Part shown: positions 1 through 5,099 of the stretch, one piece after another
How positions within the stretch are numbered: position 1 is the first letter of the stretch
Layout of the letters: each line of letters begins with the position of its first letter
Assembly (NCBI GenBank): GCA_012719335.1
Contig: JAAYAO010000104.1
Coordinates: 1-10,643 of the forward strand
DNA from: Propionibacterium sp.
Lineage (GTDB): Bacteria > Actinomycetota > Actinomycetes > Propionibacteriales > Propionibacteriaceae
Length of the DNA stretch: 10,643 bases
Direction of reading: 5' to 3'
Program-made: the position numbers and the translations under genes
Notes under the pieces: model-generated
Seen by the model: only the letters and a program-made list of their open reading frames with translations
Database searches by the model: none
What the model was told of the DNA's origin: nothing

Positions 1-1
1 C

Positions 2-217
2 GACGACCACGTTCGCGACGACCGCGTGCACGATGACCGCGACGACCGGATCCGGGACGACCGGGGCCACCGCGACGATCGCCTCGACGGTGACCGCGTC
101 CACGATGACCGGGTGGCCGACGGCCGGCGCATCGATGATGACCGGCCGCGCGAGTTCGGCACCGACCAGTACCCCGACGAAGCACCACGCCGCGGACACG
201 ACGAACCCCGCGCCTGA
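2..217 (+). CDS. Partial C-terminal end of an Asp/Arg-rich hypothetical protein
   Basis: This frame is open from the window edge to a TGA at 215-217. It encodes a very hydrophilic tail built from degenerate H/R-D-D-R units (for example HDDRDDRIRDDRGHRDDR), ending in a less repetitive segment (EFGTDQYPDEAPRRGHDEPRA). It ends about 30 nt before the tRNA promoter, as expected for the end of an upstream gene. The call is uncertain because GAC/CGC-type repeats read as a Val/Ala-rich open frame on the minus strand (VVPDPVVAVIVHAVV). That reading has almost no leucine and no clear ribosome binding site, so I regard it as a mirror of the repeat. First codon positions in the plus frame are slightly more GC-rich than third positions, which weakly favours the minus strand. 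No function can be assigned. Confidence 0.35.
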   Translation, partial: DDHVRDDRVHDDRDDRIRDDRGHRDDRLDGDRVHDDRVADGRRIDDDRPREFGTDQYPDEAPRRGHDEPRA

Positions 218-245
218 GCCATCGGCGACCGGAGGGGACAGCCGG

Positions 246-251
246 TACGCT
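246..251 (+). promoter_or_regulatory. Putative -10 box (TACGCT) for the tRNA gene
   Basis: TACGCT fits the actinobacterial TANNNT -10 pattern and lies 13 nt before the first base of the tRNA, which would give a short 5' leader. No convincing -35 hexamer is visible at 17-18 nt spacing. The same hexamer occurs at 6334-6339 before the DUF1707 gene. Confidence 0.4.
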
Positions 252-264
252 GGGGCACGCCGTG

Positions 265-337
265 GCCCCCGTAGCCCAACGGCAGAGGCAGGCGGCTTAA
301 ACCCGCTCCAGTGTGGGTTCGAATCCCATCGGGGGCA
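265..337 (+). tRNA. tRNA with anticodon UAA (Leu by codon), class I shape
   Basis: A full cloverleaf can be drawn. The acceptor stem is GCCCCCG (265-271) with CGGGGGC (330-336), seven perfect pairs. The D stem is GCC (274-276) with GGC (287-289), and the D loop contains GG. The anticodon stem is 291-295 with 303-307, closed by a G-U pair, and its loop CTTAAAC puts TAA at 298-300. The T arm is GTGGG/CCCAT around TTCGAAT. The discriminator base is A337, and no CCA is encoded. The anticodon reads UUA, a leucine codon, and A73 agrees with leucine identity. However, the variable loop is only 5 nt (308-312), whereas bacterial leucine tRNAs normally have a long class II arm. The fold is certain; charging with leucine is inferred from the anticodon. 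I cannot confirm whether short-arm tRNA-Leu(UAA) is normal for this lineage. Confidence 0.9.
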
Positions 338-389
338 CCCCCGGTCGTCGATGCGGGGCCTGACGCCGGGCTCTGGCAGACTCCGGTGC

Positions 390-1211
390 ATGAGCTCTCC
401 TGCACCGTCCGGGCGGCGTGCCCGTTGGATTCTGCCGGTCGTCATCGTGGCGGGCCTGGTGGCGTTGTTGCTGGTCGGCCTGGTCGGGTGGATGTTCTTT
501 CGTCCGGTGCTGCCCGGCGACTACGGCAAGGTGCACGGCGAAAGCCGGTTGCTGCTCGATCGGCACAACAACGAGGTGATGTTCCAGGTCGTCCAACTGG
601 CCCAGACCGACACCGCCGACCCGGACGCGAACCGGGCCCGGGTCGAGTCGATGATGACGGTGGTCGACGAGTACGGCGCCGCGGTGCAGGGGCTGACCGG
701 GGAGCGTGCCTTCGACGACCCCGAGGTCGCCGAGGCCTACCGTCCGGTCACCGAGGCGGTGTCGTCCTATCGCGACTTCCTGGCCGACTGGGGTGACTCG
801 ATTCCGCCGGTGAAACACATGCAACAGGTCTGCCACGAGTTCGACCGGGAGCACTCCTACATGGACAGCTCGGCCACCGGGGAGGCCTTCGACACCGCCG
901 CCGCGAATTGCCTGGCCGCGGTCGAGGAGGCCCGCGACGTCGAGGTGCAGGACGGCATCGTCCAGGCTCGCGCCGACTACCTGGAACAGCGGCGGGCCGC
1001 CTGGCAGCTCAACGGTGAGGCCCGCGCGGGTGGTCGGCTCGACCGGAGCAAGAACCAGCAGGCGATCCGGGCCGACCACGAGGCCACCAATGCCTGGAGC
1101 GCCGCCGACCAGCAGGCCGCCGCCGACGTCGTGACCGCTCTCGACACCGGTTCGGGGGAGGTCGTCTCGGCCTGGGAGGAATTCGGCCGGATGCTCGAAG
1201 CACGTTCCTGA
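390..1211 (+). CDS. Single-pass membrane-anchored hypothetical protein
   Basis: The protein has 273 residues. A short basic N-terminus (MSSPAPSGRRARW) is followed by one hydrophobic segment at about residues 15-37 (LPVVIVAGLVALLLVGLVGW), then a soluble, mostly helical and acidic domain of about 235 residues. This should be an inner-membrane anchor with the bulk outside. Only two cysteines occur, in QVCHEF and AANCLAAV, and they could form an extracytoplasmic disulfide. I recognise no domain family or catalytic motif. The start at 390 is chosen because the membrane anchor begins right after it. There is no Shine-Dalgarno sequence, but a CAGACT hexamer at 377-382 lies 7 nt upstream, so the transcript may be leaderless. 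The same frame stays open upstream through the tRNA, which cannot be coding. It stands alone between the tRNA and the next promoter. Confidence 0.85.
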   Translation: MSSPAPSGRRARWILPVVIVAGLVALLLVGLVGWMFFRPVLPGDYGKVHGESRLLLDRHNNEVMFQVVQLAQTDTADPDANRARVESMMTVVDEYGAAVQGLTGERAFDDPEVAEAYRPVTEAVSSYRDFLADWGDSIPPVKHMQQVCHEFDREHSYMDSSATGEAFDTAAANCLAAVEEARDVEVQDGIVQARADYLEQRRAAWQLNGEARAGGRLDRSKNQQAIRADHEATNAWSAADQQAAADVVTALDTGSGEVVSAWEEFGRMLEARS

Positions 1212-1221
1212 CACCCGGGCC

Positions 1222-1257
1222 TACCTGAGCGAAAGGTAATGATTCATTACCTAAGAT
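1222..1257 (+). promoter_or_regulatory. Operator-like palindrome overlapping a leaderless promoter
   Basis: A perfect 19-nt inverted repeat, AGGTAATGA-T-TCATTACCT, spans 1234-1252. Its last base is the first base of a -10 box TAAGAT (1252-1257), and the ATG at 1264 follows 6 nt later. A further TACCT half-site at 1222-1226 lies in inverted orientation to the AGGTA at 1234-1238, so there are three half-sites in 31 nt. A protein bound here would cover the -35 to -10 region, which suggests a repressor site for the gene at 1264. AGGT and ACCT also occur in DtxR/IdeR boxes, but there they are 7 nt apart and here 11, so the regulator is unknown. TetR-type and Fur/Zur-type repressors are possible. 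Confidence 0.6.
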
Positions 1258-1263
1258 GTCGCC

Positions 1264-1981
1264 ATGATGTCGGTGTGGTTAACGCGGTTGGAGTCCCCGG
1301 CGAAACGCGTCCCCCGACTCCTGTACGCGGGCATCGCCACGATCATGGTGGTCTTTCTGATCACCTACATCCTGCACAAGACCACCGGCCAAGTGCCGTT
1401 GTCGGTGCTGACCCTGCTGCACATCAACACCGAACTGTCGATTCCGGCCTGGTACAACTCGATCCTGTTGCTGCTCGGCGCCGTGTTGGCGACCTTCGGC
1501 CTGTTCACCGCTCGCGCCGGGGAACGGCGGGGGGTGGGTGATGCTGATGGTGCTGTTGACCTATCTCAGCGCCGACGAGATGGCCAGTATCCATGAGCAG
1601 TTCGGACGCCTGGCCCGCATCGTGCCCGCCCTCGACATCGGGAGTTTCCCCTGGGTGGTGCCCGGCATCGTGATTGCAACGCTCGGGTTGATCGTGGCGG
1701 TGTACTTCGGACGTAGCCTGCCCACCGGTCTGCCGCCGAAACTGTTGGCCGCGGGCGTGGTCTACGGCGCGGGAGCCCTCGGTGTCGAGATCATCACCGG
1801 TTTCGTCAAGAACGCCTATCCGGACAGCTTCATGATCTACCAGGTACTGCAGACCGGGTTGCAGATTCTGGAGGAGGGGCTCGAGATGATCGCCTGCGTG
1901 ATGGTGATCGCGGCCCTGCTGTGGGTGTTCGAGCGCGATGACGATCGGTTGCCACGTTTGGCGAAGCATCTGGGGCAGTGA
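1264..1981 (+). pseudogene. Multi-pass membrane protein, frameshifted in a G6 run
   Basis: Two overlapping frames together make one protein. The first (ATG 1264 to stop 1596) gives two membrane segments and then turns into a charged, unrelated tail after residue ~88. The second, open through 1538-1981, starts inside a membrane segment (WVMLMVLLTYLSADEM). Removing one G from the run at 1529-1534 joins them as ERRG-WVMLMVLL, about 238 residues with roughly six membrane segments. LSADEMASIHEQFG and ILEEGLEMIACVMV match motifs I recall from uncharacterised bacterial membrane proteins (DEAxxIHE and EExLEM patterns); the function is unknown. Codon 6 is TTA. The start follows a TAAGAT -10 box by 6 nt. 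The break may be a real mutation, a phase-variable tract or a sequencing error. Independent translation of the second half from GTG 1538 or ATG 1541 is also possible, since G-rich sequence precedes it. Confidence 0.8.
1529..1534 (+). other. G6 homopolymer at the frameshift point
   Basis: Six consecutive G residues are followed after one T by GGG. Reading with five Gs restores a continuous membrane protein across 1264-1981; with six the frame ends at 1596. Confidence 0.75.
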
Positions 1982-1992
1982 CCGATACCGCC

Positions 1993-1998
1993 TACACT
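1993..1998 (+). promoter_or_regulatory. Putative -10 box (TACACT) for the Bax inhibitor-like gene
   Basis: TACACT matches TANNNT and lies just after the stop of the preceding gene. Transcription from about 2005 would give a 5' leader of about 30 nt that includes the GAAAGG ribosome binding site at 2022-2027, 6 nt before the ATG at 2034. No clear -35 box is seen. Confidence 0.4.
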
Positions 1999-2033
1999 GG
2001 ACGCGTCACGACCGAGCGCCTGAAAGGCATCGC

Positions 2034-2918
2034 ATGTTTCACAGCTCCAATCCTGTGCTGACCCGGCAGCAGGAATTCCAGCCGCGGTACTCGTCGGCCC
2101 CGCACGCCGGCCAGCAGTACGCCGACCCTCGCTACCAGCAGCAGTACGGTGATCCGCGCCACCAGCAGCAGTACGGTGACCCGCGGCTCCGGGGCGGGGA
2201 CATCTACGGTGGCGCCCCGGTGCAGCAGCCGCCGGCCGAAGGCGTGATGACGATGGAGGACGTCATCGCCAAGACCGCGCTCTGTCTCGGCCTGGTGGCC
2301 GCGGTGGCGGCAGCAGCCTGGTTCCTGATTCCCGACGCGCTGATCTACCCCGCGCTGATCGGCGCCGGCCTGTTGTCCATCGTGGCGGTCGTCGCGGTGA
2401 TGATGATCAAGAAGATCAACCCGGTGGTGGTCTTCGGCTACGCCCTGGTCGAGGGTGTCTTCGTCGGCATGCTGTCGAAGATCTTCGAGTACAGCTACCC
2501 GGGCATCGTGGTGACCGCGGTGGTGTCCACCTTCATGGTGGCCGGGGTGGTACTCGCCGCCTACCGCTTCTTCAACCTGGGCCGGGTGGCCAGCCGCATT
2601 CGCAAGATCGTGATCATTGCCACCGCCGGGCTGGCGCTGGCGCTGGTGGCGAACTTCCTGCTGAACATCTTCGGGGTCTTCGACCTCGGGCTGCGGGCCG
2701 GGGTCACCGGCCCGGTCACCCCCCTGGTGATCGGGGTTTCCGCGCTGGCGGTGGTGCTGGCCACCCTGAACCTGATCCTGGACTTCGAGTTCATCGAATC
2801 GGGTATCCGCAATCGCGCCCCCGCCTCGATGTCCTGGGTGGCAGCCTTCGGCCTGACCGTCACGATGATCTGGCTCTACACCGAGATTCTGCGGATCATT
2901 TCCTACTTCCGTCGCTGA
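2034..2918 (+). CDS. Bax inhibitor-1/YccA family membrane protein
   Basis: The protein has 294 residues. It opens with MFHSSNPVL, typical of actinobacterial members (SSNPV motif). A Gln/Tyr/Asp-rich cytoplasmic tail with tandem QQQYGDPR units follows (about residues 26-52). MTMEDVIAKTA then leads into seven hydrophobic segments. The last two contain the family signature LDFEFIESGI (D250, E252, E255) and WVAAFGLTVTMIWLYTEILRI. Family members such as YetJ are pH-sensitive calcium-leak channels; whether this one conducts calcium is not shown. The start is fixed by GAAAGG at 2022-2027, 6 nt upstream, and by the family N-terminus. The frame is open further upstream into the previous gene, but that part is not plausible coding. 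It appears to be monocistronic, with its own -10 box and a hairpin at the stop codon. The repeat-bearing tail is its unusual feature. Confidence 0.93.
   Translation: MFHSSNPVLTRQQEFQPRYSSAPHAGQQYADPRYQQQYGDPRHQQQYGDPRLRGGDIYGGAPVQQPPAEGVMTMEDVIAKTALCLGLVAAVAAAAWFLIPDALIYPALIGAGLLSIVAVVAVMMIKKINPVVVFGYALVEGVFVGMLSKIFEYSYPGIVVTAVVSTFMVAGVVLAAYRFFNLGRVASRIRKIVIIATAGLALALVANFLLNIFGVFDLGLRAGVTGPVTPLVIGVSALAVVLATLNLILDFEFIESGIRNRAPASMSWVAAFGLTVTMIWLYTEILRIISYFRR
2109..2189 (+). repeat. 27-nt in-frame tandem repeat, about 3 copies
   Basis: Nine-codon units encode QQQYGDPRH (2136-2162) and QQQYGDPRL (2163-2189), preceded by a diverged copy GQQYADPRY (2109-2135). The repeat keeps frame and lies in the hydrophilic N-terminal tail of the Bax inhibitor-like protein. 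The last two copies are nearly identical, which suggests recent duplication and possible length variation between strains. Confidence 0.9.
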
Positions 2919-2937
2919 TACCCGCGGATCGGGTATC
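2917..2937 (+). terminator. Hairpin overlapping the stop codon, possible terminator
   Basis: GATACCCG (2917-2924) and CGGGTATC (2930-2937) form a perfect 8-bp stem with a 5-nt loop, starting within the TGA of the Bax inhibitor-like gene. No T tract follows. It fits the U-less hairpins often found after actinobacterial genes, but termination is inferred. Confidence 0.55.
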
Positions 2938-2959
2938 CCCCGAATCGCTATATCGCCCC

Positions 2960-2965
2960 TATGCT
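2960..2965 (+). promoter_or_regulatory. Putative -10 box (TATGCT) for the zinc peptidase gene
   Basis: TATGCT lies 45 nt before the GTG at 3011, giving a leader of about 39 nt. That leader holds a small CCCC/GGGG hairpin (2973-2985). No clear -35 box is seen. The gene at 3891 could share this transcript. Confidence 0.4.
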
Positions 2966-2999
2966 TGGCTCACCCCGGCATGGGGGCGATCTGCGTGAT

Positions 3000-3004
3000 G
3001 GAGG
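3000..3004 (+). promoter_or_regulatory. Ribosome binding site GGAGG deciding the GTG start
   Basis: GGAGG lies 6 nt before the GTG at 3011. A TTG at 3005 in the same frame would directly abut it and cannot use it, so GTG 3011 is preferred. Confidence 0.75.
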
Positions 3005-3010
3005 TTGGCG

Positions 3011-3880
3011 GTGCGCTACAACGAGAAGGCGAGTCTGGATCCGTCCCGGATGCGAACCGGTGGTGGCGGCGGACGGGGACGCGGCGGTATCGCGATCGGC
3101 GGCGGTATCGGTGGTCTGGTGATCCTGGTCATCGCCCTGCTGTTGGGCATCGACCCGGGCATGTTGACCGGTGGCCCGGCCCCCGACCCGCAGGAGCCAC
3201 AGCAGAGCAACGCCTACGAACGCTGCCAGGGTGAGGGCATCGACATCTCCGAGGATCGCGAATGCCGCTGGGTCGCCTACGAGAACTCGATCCACAACTA
3301 CTGGGAAGAGAACGTGCAGGGCTACCAGCCGGCCTCGATGAACATCTTCACCGGCCAGATCAGCACCGGCTGCGGTACCGCCGACTCGTCGGTCGGCCCC
3401 TTCTACTGCCCCGCCGACATGGGTATCTACCTCGACACCGGCTTCTTCGACCAGCTCACCGAACAGCTCGGCGCCCAGGGTGGTGACGCCGCCGAGGCGT
3501 ACGTGATCGCCCACGAGTTCGGCCATCACATCCAGAACCTCACCGGTGACATGGACAAGGCCCAGCAGGATCGTTCCACCGGCCCCGAATCGGCCGCGGT
3601 GCGCCTCGAACTGCAGGCCGACTGCTATGCCGGGGTTTGGCTGAGCAACGCCACCGCCGACCCGCAGAGCCCGATCGCCGAAGTCACCCACGACGACGTG
3701 GCCCGGGCCCAGGACGCGGCCCACTCGGTCGGCGACGACCGGATCCAGGAGCGGGTAGCCGGTCGGGTCGACCGGGAATCGTGGACCCACGGTTCGGCCG
3801 AGCAGCGCCAGAAGTGGATGCGGGTCGGCTTCGATTCCGGTGACCCGCGTCAGTGCGACACCTGGAGCGGGGGCCTCTGA
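3011..3880 (+). CDS. Neutral zinc metallopeptidase, KPN_02809/YpfJ family
   Basis: The protein has 289 residues. It starts MRYNEKASLDPS like other members, then has a Gly/Arg-rich stretch (residues 17-35), one membrane segment (about 31-46) and a Pro/Gln linker. The catalytic domain carries HEFGHH at 168-173, with H168 and H172 as zinc ligands and E169 as general base. ELQADCYAG follows, with E200 as the likely third ligand. Other family landmarks are CGTADSSVGPFYC, GIYLDTGFFDQL and the C-terminal RQCDTW, whose paired cysteines suggest disulfides in an extracytoplasmic domain. Length is normal for the family. The physiological substrate of this family is not established. GTG 3011 is chosen by the ribosome binding site and by family N-termini. 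The methyltransferase starts 10 nt after its stop, so the two may be cotranscribed. A divergent paralogue lies at 6763-8001. Confidence 0.95.
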   Translation: MRYNEKASLDPSRMRTGGGGGRGRGGIAIGGGIGGLVILVIALLLGIDPGMLTGGPAPDPQEPQQSNAYERCQGEGIDISEDRECRWVAYENSIHNYWEENVQGYQPASMNIFTGQISTGCGTADSSVGPFYCPADMGIYLDTGFFDQLTEQLGAQGGDAAEAYVIAHEFGHHIQNLTGDMDKAQQDRSTGPESAAVRLELQADCYAGVWLSNATADPQSPIAEVTHDDVARAQDAAHSVGDDRIQERVAGRVDRESWTHGSAEQRQKWMRVGFDSGDPRQCDTWSGGL

Positions 3881-3890
3881 GCTCAGCGGC

Positions 3891-4961
3891 ATGATCAAGT
3901 ATCTGGGCTCCAAGCGCCGCCTGGTCGGGGTGCTCGGGGAGTTGGCGGCCCGATCCGGAGCCACCACCGCGCTGGACCTGTTCACCGGCACCACCCGGGT
4001 CGCCCAGGAATTCTGCCGTCGCGGTATCCACACCACCGCGGTCGACCTGGCCTCCTACAGTGAGGTCTTCGCCCGCTGCTATGTCGAGTTGGACGCCGCC
4101 GCGGTGACCGCCGACCGCGACGCCGAGTTGGCCGAAGCCCTCAAGTGGCTGGAGCGGTTGCCGCCGGTGCGCGGTTACGTCACCGAGGTGTTCTGCGAGC
4201 GGGCCCGCTACTTCCAGCCCACCAACGGCCAACGGATCGACGCCATCCGCGACGGGATCGAGCGGCGCTATGCCGACTCCTGGTTGCGCCCGGTGCTGTT
4301 GACCAGCCTGATCGAGGCCGCCGATCGGGTCGATTCGACCATCGGGCTGCACATGGCCTACCTGAAGAACTGGTCGGCCCGCTCGCACCGTCCCCTGCAA
4401 CTGCGCCGGCCCGAGTTGGTGCCCGGCACCGGACGGGCGGTGCGCGGCGACGCCACCGCCCTGGTCGACGAGCTGCCCCCGGTGGACCTGGCCTACCTGG
4501 ATCCGCCCTACAACCAACACCGGTACTTCACGAACTACCACATCTGGGAAACCCTGGTGCGCTGGGACGAGCCGGCCACCTACGGGGTGGCCTGCAAACG
4601 CACCGACGCCCGCGAACCCGGCACCCGTACCGTGCTGGACAGCCGGCGCACCATGCCCGCGGCCCTGGCCGACCTGATCGCCCGGGTGCGGGCCGAACTG
4701 GTGGTGGTGTCGTTCAACGACGAGGGGTTCGTGCCGTTGAACGACCTGGTGCGGATGTGCCGGGTGCGCGGGGCGGTCGAGGTGCTGGCCTTCGACAGTC
4801 AACGCCACATCGGGCACCGGATCGGGGTGCACAACCCACGCGGTGAGTTGGTCGGGGAGCCCGGCCGGGGCCGCAACCTCGAGTACGTCCTGGTGGCCGG
4901 TGCCCCCGAGGTGGTCGCGGCGACGGTGGCCGAACACGCCTCCCTGTTGCCCCGGACGTGA
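3891..4961 (+). CDS. D12-class N6-adenine DNA methyltransferase, orphan
   Basis: The protein has 356 residues. It begins MIKYLGSKRR, the motif X region of D12/Dam-type adenine methyltransferases. DLFTGTTRV at 29-37 is the S-adenosylmethionine-binding motif I, and DPPYNQ at 204-209 is catalytic motif IV. About 165 residues between I and IV would hold target recognition, as in the alpha group. It should transfer methyl to N6 of adenine; the target site cannot be read from sequence. No restriction endonuclease is encoded next to it, so it is a solitary methyltransferase or the partner lies elsewhere. It starts 10 nt after the zinc peptidase stop with no good Shine-Dalgarno sequence, so translational coupling is likely. 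A GTG at 3840 would add 17 residues and overlap the upstream gene, but the family N-terminus favours 3891. Base composition resembles that of the neighbours, with no obvious sign of recent transfer. Confidence 0.92.
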   Translation: MIKYLGSKRRLVGVLGELAARSGATTALDLFTGTTRVAQEFCRRGIHTTAVDLASYSEVFARCYVELDAAAVTADRDAELAEALKWLERLPPVRGYVTEVFCERARYFQPTNGQRIDAIRDGIERRYADSWLRPVLLTSLIEAADRVDSTIGLHMAYLKNWSARSHRPLQLRRPELVPGTGRAVRGDATALVDELPPVDLAYLDPPYNQHRYFTNYHIWETLVRWDEPATYGVACKRTDAREPGTRTVLDSRRTMPAALADLIARVRAELVVVSFNDEGFVPLNDLVRMCRVRGAVEVLAFDSQRHIGHRIGVHNPRGELVGEPGRGRNLEYVLVAGAPEVVAATVAEHASLLPRT

Positions 4962-4998
4962 ACCCCTGCGGGCGATGTCCGCCACCGGCGCGATTTCT

Positions 4999-5047
4999 AC
5001 CGTGGTGACATCGGCTCACCGTGGAAGGAACCCGCCGCGGTTAGGCT
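4999..5047 (+). promoter_or_regulatory. Repeats and -10 box upstream of the PstS-like gene
   Basis: ACCGTGG occurs twice, at 4999-5005 and 5018-5024. Within this lies an inverted repeat GGTGA-N7-TCACC (5004-5020). A TAGGCT -10 box is at 5042-5047, which would start transcription near 5054. The paired repeats just upstream are a candidate regulator site. CTCACC is one base from the TTCACC core of actinobacterial PHO boxes, but only one copy has that orientation, so phosphate control is a guess. Confidence 0.35.
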
Positions 5048-5064
5048 GTGCCCGTCGAACCAGA

Positions 5065-5080
5065 GGTGGCCCGGGCCACC
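5065..5080. repeat. 16-bp perfect palindrome in the 5' leader of the PstS-like gene
   Basis: GGTGGCCC at 5065-5072 is followed directly by its reverse complement GGGCCACC. It lies between the putative transcription start and the GGAAGG ribosome binding site (5086-5091). It could be a DNA operator. As RNA it would need to open a loop, leaving about six pairs near the binding site. Confidence 0.6.
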
Positions 5081-5099
5081 GCAACGGAAGGCGGGACGG

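Noticed and set aside
1..130. Repeats at the left edge as a CRISPR array
   Set aside because: The units are short (6-12 nt), degenerate and in codon register, without spacers of constant length.
296..302. Suppressor tRNA (anticodon UUA) reading of the anticodon loop
   Set aside because: A 7-nt loop with the conserved T at position 33 and A at 37 places TAA, not TTA, at positions 34-36.
33..389. Upstream extension of the 390-1211 frame
   Set aside because: It would translate straight through the tRNA gene and a Thr/Ala-rich shadow of the DDR repeat. The membrane anchor begins right after ATG 390.
297..1214. Long minus-strand open frame opposite the 390-1211 gene
   Set aside because: It overlaps the tRNA and has composition typical of antisense shadows in GC-rich DNA, with no recognisable domain.
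1234..1252. DtxR/IdeR iron box
   Set aside because: AGGT and ACCT are separated by 11 nt rather than the 7 nt of the IdeR consensus, and the centre differs.
3684..4985. 433-codon minus-strand open frame
   Set aside because: It lies antisense to the zinc peptidase and the methyltransferase, both of which have clear catalytic motifs. Its sequence is a low-complexity Gly/His/Val/Gln shadow.
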